From positions 2,542,001-2,606,000 of the forward strand of contig NZ_CP037934.1 of assembly GCF_004353225.1 (NCBI RefSeq): 64,000 bases of DNA. The letters are read 5' to 3'. Both the position numbers and the translations under genes were made by a program. Position 1 is the first letter of the stretch; each line of letters begins with the position of its first letter. The notes under the pieces were generated by a model. It was not told the DNA's origin. It did no database searches and saw nothing but the letters and a program-made list of their open reading frames with translations. Shown in pieces: positions 60,074-64,000 of this stretch. Origin of the DNA: Marinobacter sp. JH2. Its GTDB lineage: Bacteria > Pseudomonadota > Gammaproteobacteria > Pseudomonadales > Oleiphilaceae.

Positions 60074-61033
60074 TCAATTTTTAGGCACGGCTGCAGGGGT
60101 TTCCGCCTTGGCCCGTTCAATCACGCGACACTGGCTGGCCGCCAGTGAGAGCATATCGATGGCTTTAGGGCGCGGAAAGGTTACCCGCCATGCCAATGCC
60201 ACGGTTCGGAAGGGTACCGGCGCTGCGAACGGGCGCACCGCCAGAATATCTTCCTGATATTTAATCGCAGTGGCGGCCGACAACGGCAACACTGTAATAC
60301 CCAAGCCAGAGGCGACCATGTGGCGAATGGTTTCCAGCGAACTGCCTTCAGTCACCAAACCCGGCTGACTCTCGCCCGCCCGGCGGGTAATGGCATCCAC
60401 CAGCGGCGGACAGGATTCCAGTACCTGATCGCGAAAACAGTGACCAGGGCCAAGTAACAGCAACTGTTCTTCGGCCATTTCTTCGGCGGTGATCTCGTCC
60501 TTCTCGGTCAACGGATGATCAGCGGGCAGCAATACTACGAAGGGCTCGTCATACAACGGTAGGGTCACCACCTCTGGTTCATCAAACGGCAACGCGATGA
60601 TAATCGCATCCAGTTCGGAGTGCCTGAGCTTCTGGCGCAGATTTGCGGTGTAGTTTTCTTCGATAAACAGCGGCATCTCAGGTGCCGCCCGGCGCAGCTC
60701 CGGTAACAGGTGCGGGAACAGATAGGGGCCGATGGTGTAGATTGCGCCTACCTTCAGAGGCGAGTTCAGCTGATTCTTACCGTCTTGAGCCAGATCTTTA
60801 ATCACGCCCACCTGGTCCAGAACCGTTTGCGCCTGCTCAATAATCCGCTGCCCGACCTCGGTCACCCGAATGCTACTTTTGCTGCGTTCGAATAACGAGA
60901 TACCAAGCTCTTCTTCCAGCTTTTTTACTGCCACGCTCAAGGTAGGCTGACTCACGTGACAACGCTCTGCGGCGCGGCCAAAATGCCTTTCCCGGGCAAG
61001 CGTAACAACGTATCGTAACTCGGTGAGGGTCAT
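60074..61033 (-). CDS. oxyR: Hydrogen peroxide-sensing regulator OxyR
   Basis: A LysR-type regulator activated when peroxide forms a disulfide. The 319 residues have the N-terminal HTH (RAAERCHVSQPTLSVAVKKLEEELG) and, in the effector domain, GHCFRDQVLESC. This holds the two redox cysteines with E. coli-like C199/C208 spacing, which separates OxyR from other LysR proteins. It is divergent from the epimerase gene and upstream of recG. Confidence 0.94.
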   Translation of the reverse strand: MTLTELRYVVTLARERHFGRAAERCHVSQPTLSVAVKKLEEELGISLFERSKSSIRVTEVGQRIIEQAQTVLDQVGVIKDLAQDGKNQLNSPLKVGAIYTIGPYLFPHLLPELRRAAPEMPLFIEENYTANLRQKLRHSELDAIIIALPFDEPEVVTLPLYDEPFVVLLPADHPLTEKDEITAEEMAEEQLLLLGPGHCFRDQVLESCPPLVDAITRRAGESQPGLVTEGSSLETIRHMVASGLGITVLPLSAATAIKYQEDILAVRPFAAPVPFRTVALAWRVTFPRPKAIDMLSLAASQCRVIERAKAETPAAVPKN

Positions 61034-61109
61034 CGTCGGCTCCGGTCGGATTGTTCAGGTCGAAGTTGCACTTACTTTATCAACCAAAGGATAAGGATTG
61101 AAATTGTCT

Positions 61110-61982
61110 ATGGCAATGACGAATCATAAGCAATTGTCGCGAATTCTGGTGGCTGGCTGTGGAAAGCTCGGCGGGGACATGGCCCTGGCACTGGCTGACC
61201 ACAACGCGCAGGTGTTCGGTCTGCGCCGAAGTCCTGAGAAAGTTCCAGCCGGCATTACCGGCATTGGCGCCGATCTGACCAAACCCGAGACTCTGGAAGG
61301 CAAGCTTCCCGAAGACCTGGACATCATTATTTATTGCCTGACACCGTCATCGTATGACGAACAGGGCTACCAAGACGCTTACGTTACCGGTTTGTCGAAC
61401 CTACTAAATGCCATTGGCGATCGGCCCCTCACTCGATTATTTTTTGTCAGCAGCACCAGCGTTTATGCACAAAACGACGATGGCTGGGTAGACGAATCCA
61501 GCCCGACAGAACCCAGTCGGTTCACGGGCAAGCATATTCTGCAAGGTGAACAAACGGCCTTGGACAGTATTCACCCCGCTACCGTTGTCCGTTTCAGCGG
61601 TATTTACGGCCCAACTCGCCAGCGCTTTTTAGAAGAAGTGCTTGAGGGCCGAATGAACCCCCAACCACCAGCCCCCTATAGCAACCGAATTCACGAACAA
61701 GACGCCGTGCGGGCAGTCACTTACATGAGCAAGTTGGCGTTAGCAGGCACAGATTTGGAAGATGTTTACATCGTGACCGATTGCGAGCCGGTCAGACTGG
61801 ATGAAGTCGTAGCGTGGGTTCAGCAGCAGACACCGTGTAAGGCACCGGTGGAAAGCGCGCGCAAAGACGGCCGGGCAGGAAGTAAGCGTTGCAGTAACCA
61901 GCGGTTGCTGGCCAGCGGGTTTGGATTCCGGTACCCCGATTTTCGGACAGGGTACCGGGAGATGATCAACAGCCTTAGCTGA
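61110..61982 (+). CDS. NAD(P)-dependent epimerase/dehydratase family protein (YeeZ-like)
   Basis: A protein of about 290 residues with a Rossmann fold: [20 protein letters not shown] at the N-terminus, [22 protein letters not shown] with the catalytic-type serine region, and [10 protein letters not shown]. The YxxxK tyrosine is not obvious, as in many atypical short SDRs. Starts are TTG 61098, ATG 61110 or ATG 61116; ATG 61110 is chosen without strong evidence. Its 3' end overlaps convergent ridA by 8 bases. Substrate unknown. Confidence 0.82.
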   Translation: MAMTNHKQLSRILVAGCGKLGGDMALALADHNAQVFGLRRSPEKVPAGITGIGADLTKPETLEGKLPEDLDIIIYCLTPSSYDEQGYQDAYVTGLSNLLNAIGDRPLTRLFFVSSTSVYAQNDDGWVDESSPTEPSRFTGKHILQGEQTALDSIHPATVVRFSGIYGPTRQRFLEEVLEGRMNPQPPAPYSNRIHEQDAVRAVTYMSKLALAGTDLEDVYIVTDCEPVRLDEVVAWVQQQTPCKAPVESARKDGRAGSKRCSNQRLLASGFGFRYPDFRTGYREMINSLS

Positions 61983-62361
61983 GTACCATCACGGCTTCCA
62001 TTTCTACAGGCACACCCTTTGGCAGCGCTGCTACACCAACGGCGGCGCGCGCCGGATAAGGCTGCTGAAAGTAGGTTGCCATCACTTCGTTGACGGTTGC
62101 GAAATTGGCCAGGTCCGTCATGTAAATATTCAGTTTGACGATGTCTTTTAACTCGCCACCGGCGGCTTCGCAAACGGCTTTGAGGTTTTCAAACACCTGA
62201 CGGGTTTGGGTCGCGAAATCACCGGCCACCACTTCCATGGTTTTCGGGTCGAGTGGAATTTGACCCGACAGATACACGGTATCGCCCGCCTTCACTGCCT
62301 GAGAATAAGTACCGATCGCCTGTGGAGCGTTCTCGGTCTGGATGACAGATTTATTCGTCAT
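61975..62361 (-). CDS. ridA: RidA family enamine/imine deaminase
   Basis: RidA hydrolyses reactive 2-aminoacrylate and related imines. The 128 residues show the family pattern [49 protein letters not shown] and the C-terminal [22 protein letters not shown], which includes the catalytic arginine. It follows spoT after 79 bases on the same strand, a conserved pairing. Confidence 0.95.
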   Translation of the reverse strand: MTNKSVIQTENAPQAIGTYSQAVKAGDTVYLSGQIPLDPKTMEVVAGDFATQTRQVFENLKAVCEAAGGELKDIVKLNIYMTDLANFATVNEVMATYFQQPYPARAAVGVAALPKGVPVEMEAVMVLS

Positions 62362-62440
62362 GACCTTCTATTTCCTCTGAAGAAAAACGGCCATCGTCAC
62401 CCTTCTGCGTAGCGCCTGTCAACTACGCCAAAGGTCTTGA

Positions 62441-64000
62441 TCAGTAGCGCACCCGGCTGATATGGGTAACCGCACGAATATTGCGCACTCGGCGCATCAC
62501 CCGCGCCAGATGGCGACGGCCGTTTACATGGACAACCAAACTAACAATGCCGAATCGGGCGTTTTGATCTTCCACGTTGATACGCTCGATGTTCCCGTCA
62601 GCCATGGCTACGGCATTGGCGATCTCGGCAATCACGCCGCGCTGACGCTCCAGCTCAACCCGCAGCTCAACCGAGAACTCGTCGGTAATGTCTTTCGCCC
62701 ATTTCAGATGGGTGAGTCGAGCGCGACCTTCGTCGTCTTCCGGCAACTTTGAACAGGTGTCGGTATGAATGATCATGCCATTACCGGAATCCATAATGCC
62801 CACCACGGGATCGCCCGGAATTGGCTTACAGCAAGACGCAAACTTCAACAAAATGCCTTCTGCACCGCGAATCATCACCGGGCCAGAAGCCTCGATTTGC
62901 GGTATTTCGGAGCTCTGCTCTTTTTCCGGCTCTTCATAGCCCGCAACCAATTGTCGAGCGACCAAATAAGCCATGCGGTTGCCCAAGCCAATATCGCTGA
63001 CCAGGTCGTCAAAGCTATTCACCTGATTGTGACTCACCACCGCTTGCTTCTGCGCATCAGTGATGTCTGCCAATTTGGCATCAAATCCATTCAGAGATTT
63101 CTTAAGAAGCGTTTTACCCAGCGCCATAGATTCTGCCCGCTTGCGGGTTTTCAAAGCGTGGCGAATGCTGCTGCGCGCTTTACCGGTGGTGACAAAGCTA
63201 AGCCACGCAGGGTTAGGCCGAGCACCGGGCGCAGTGATTATTTCCAGCGTCTGGCCACTTTGAAGGGGCTGGCTGAGTGATGCCAAATTGCGGTTTACCC
63301 GACAAGCAACGGTGGCGTTGCCAATATCGGTATGGATGGCGTATGCGAAGTCTACTGGCGTAGCCCCTTGCGGCAACTCCATGATCCGCCCTTTCGGCGT
63401 AAACACGTAGATTTCATCAGGGAACAGGTCCACCTTCACGTTCTCGATGAACTCCATGGAGTCATCGGCCCGCTCCCGCATCTCCATCAAGCCTTTCACC
63501 CAACGATCAACGCGGGTCTGGTTCACCTTACTTACGCCCGGCTCTTCGGTTTTATACATCCAATGGGCCGCAATACCGTTGTTGGCTATGTGCTCCATCT
63601 CTTCGGTACGGATCTGAATCTCGATATTCACGTGCATGCCAAACAGCGTGGTGTGCAACGACTGATAGCCGTTGGCTTTGGGCATGGCAATGTAATCTTT
63701 GAACCGGCCGGGAAGCGGCTTGTAAAGGCTGTGTACGGCACCGAGTATGCGATAGCAGTCGTCTTCGTTGTCGGTGATGATACGGAACGCATACACGTCC
63801 ATAATTTCGTGGAAGGATTTCTGTTTGAGCTTCATCTTGCTGTAGATGGAGTTCAAATGCTTCTCCCGACCCATGATGCGGCCCGGCAGGCCGCGCTCCT
63901 CCAACTTTTCCTGCAATTTACCGCGGATATCCTCAATGATTTCCCGGTGATTGCCGCGCAGCTTTTGAATGGCCTTGGAGATGTATTTGGACCGCATGGG
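62441..64000 (-). CDS. spoT: Bifunctional (p)ppGpp synthetase/hydrolase SpoT, 5' end outside the window
   Basis: The visible 519 residues are the C-terminal three quarters. They contain the synthetase domain (GREKHLNSIYSKM, DVYAFRII, GYQSLHTTLFG), the TGS domain (DEIYVFTPKGRIMELPQGATPVDFAY), the helical and zinc-finger-like region with ASCCKPIPGDP, and the ACT domain at the end. The HD hydrolase domain lies beyond base 64000, so the ATG at 63997 is internal. SpoT rather than RelA is indicated by sequence likeness and the recG/ridA neighbourhood. With DksA it controls the rrn promoters seen here. Confidence 0.95.
   Translation of the reverse strand, partial: PMRSKYISKAIQKLRGNHREIIEDIRGKLQEKLEERGLPGRIMGREKHLNSIYSKMKLKQKSFHEIMDVYAFRIITDNEDDCYRILGAVHSLYKPLPGRFKDYIAMPKANGYQSLHTTLFGMHVNIEIQIRTEEMEHIANNGIAAHWMYKTEEPGVSKVNQTRVDRWVKGLMEMRERADDSMEFIENVKVDLFPDEIYVFTPKGRIMELPQGATPVDFAYAIHTDIGNATVACRVNRNLASLSQPLQSGQTLEIITAPGARPNPAWLSFVTTGKARSSIRHALKTRKRAESMALGKTLLKKSLNGFDAKLADITDAQKQAVVSHNQVNSFDDLVSDIGLGNRMAYLVARQLVAGYEEPEKEQSSEIPQIEASGPVMIRGAEGILLKFASCCKPIPGDPVVGIMDSGNGMIIHTDTCSKLPEDDEGRARLTHLKWAKDITDEFSVELRVELERQRGVIAEIANAVAMADGNIERINVEDQNARFGIVSLVVHVNGRRHLARVMRRVRNIRAVTHISRVRY

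Overview
This window is a stretch of core chromosome from a gammaproteobacterium. Gene content and order are those of the Pseudomonas/Marinobacter relatives: tRNA-tuf-secE, then a SPOR-like gene, coaX, birA and an rrn operon; and the block dksA-gluQRS-cbrXAB-(sRNA)-pcnB-folK-panBC-pgi. The protein sequences look most like Marinobacter, but that genus call is from memory of the families and was not tested by search. I see no prophage, insertion sequence, CRISPR array or integrative element.

Layout. 1-4.4 kb (minus): end-truncated secE, tRNA-Trp, tuf, four tRNAs, a SPOR-like membrane protein, coaX and birA. 4.6-10.5 kb (minus): a complete rrn operon (16S, tRNA-Ile, tRNA-Ala, 23S, 5S) behind three tandem sigma70 promoters. 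10.5-25 kb: tyrS, a murein endopeptidase and anmK (wall metabolism and recycling), erpA, bactofilin, argC, a CLC channel, hemJ-like, thiD-thiE, hemL, a TPR lipoprotein and PBP1b. 25-29.6 kb: kinase-like protein, Rieske protein, sfsA, dksA, gluQRS. 29.6-34.1 kb: the cbrX-cbrA-cbrB carbon/nitrogen two-component operon. 34.1-34.8 kb: a 715-base gap that is not empty (see below). 34.8-42.8 kb: pcnB, folK, panB, panC, pgi, then folK2-folB, plsY, tsaD. 42.9-47.3 kb: the macromolecular synthesis operon rpsU-dnaG-rpoD and a CAU tRNA. 47.4-55.6 kb: the only accessory-looking part, with a LuxR-type regulator, a surface lipoprotein, a FadL-like outer-membrane protein and a 1133-residue Ig-like lipoprotein. 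55.7-64 kb: DUF2489, YbaK-HDOD protein, recG, oxyR, epimerase, ridA and truncated spoT.

The best candidate for an undescribed system is the gap after cbrB. It holds a cluster of GGTAACA repeats, a -24/-12 (sigma54) promoter, and about 385 bases with four A-rich CA motifs (two presented in hairpin loops) ending in a strong intrinsic terminator. This has the position, size, promoter type and motif content of the Pseudomonas CrcZ RNA, which titrates Hfq/Crc to relieve catabolite repression. A matching CA motif sits just ahead of the start of the FadL-like gene, suggesting a possible target in the same window.

Other points of note are a probable ATC start codon for thiD, a perfect 16-bp palindrome beside the LuxR-type gene, and a possible structured RNA at 56.3-56.5 kb.
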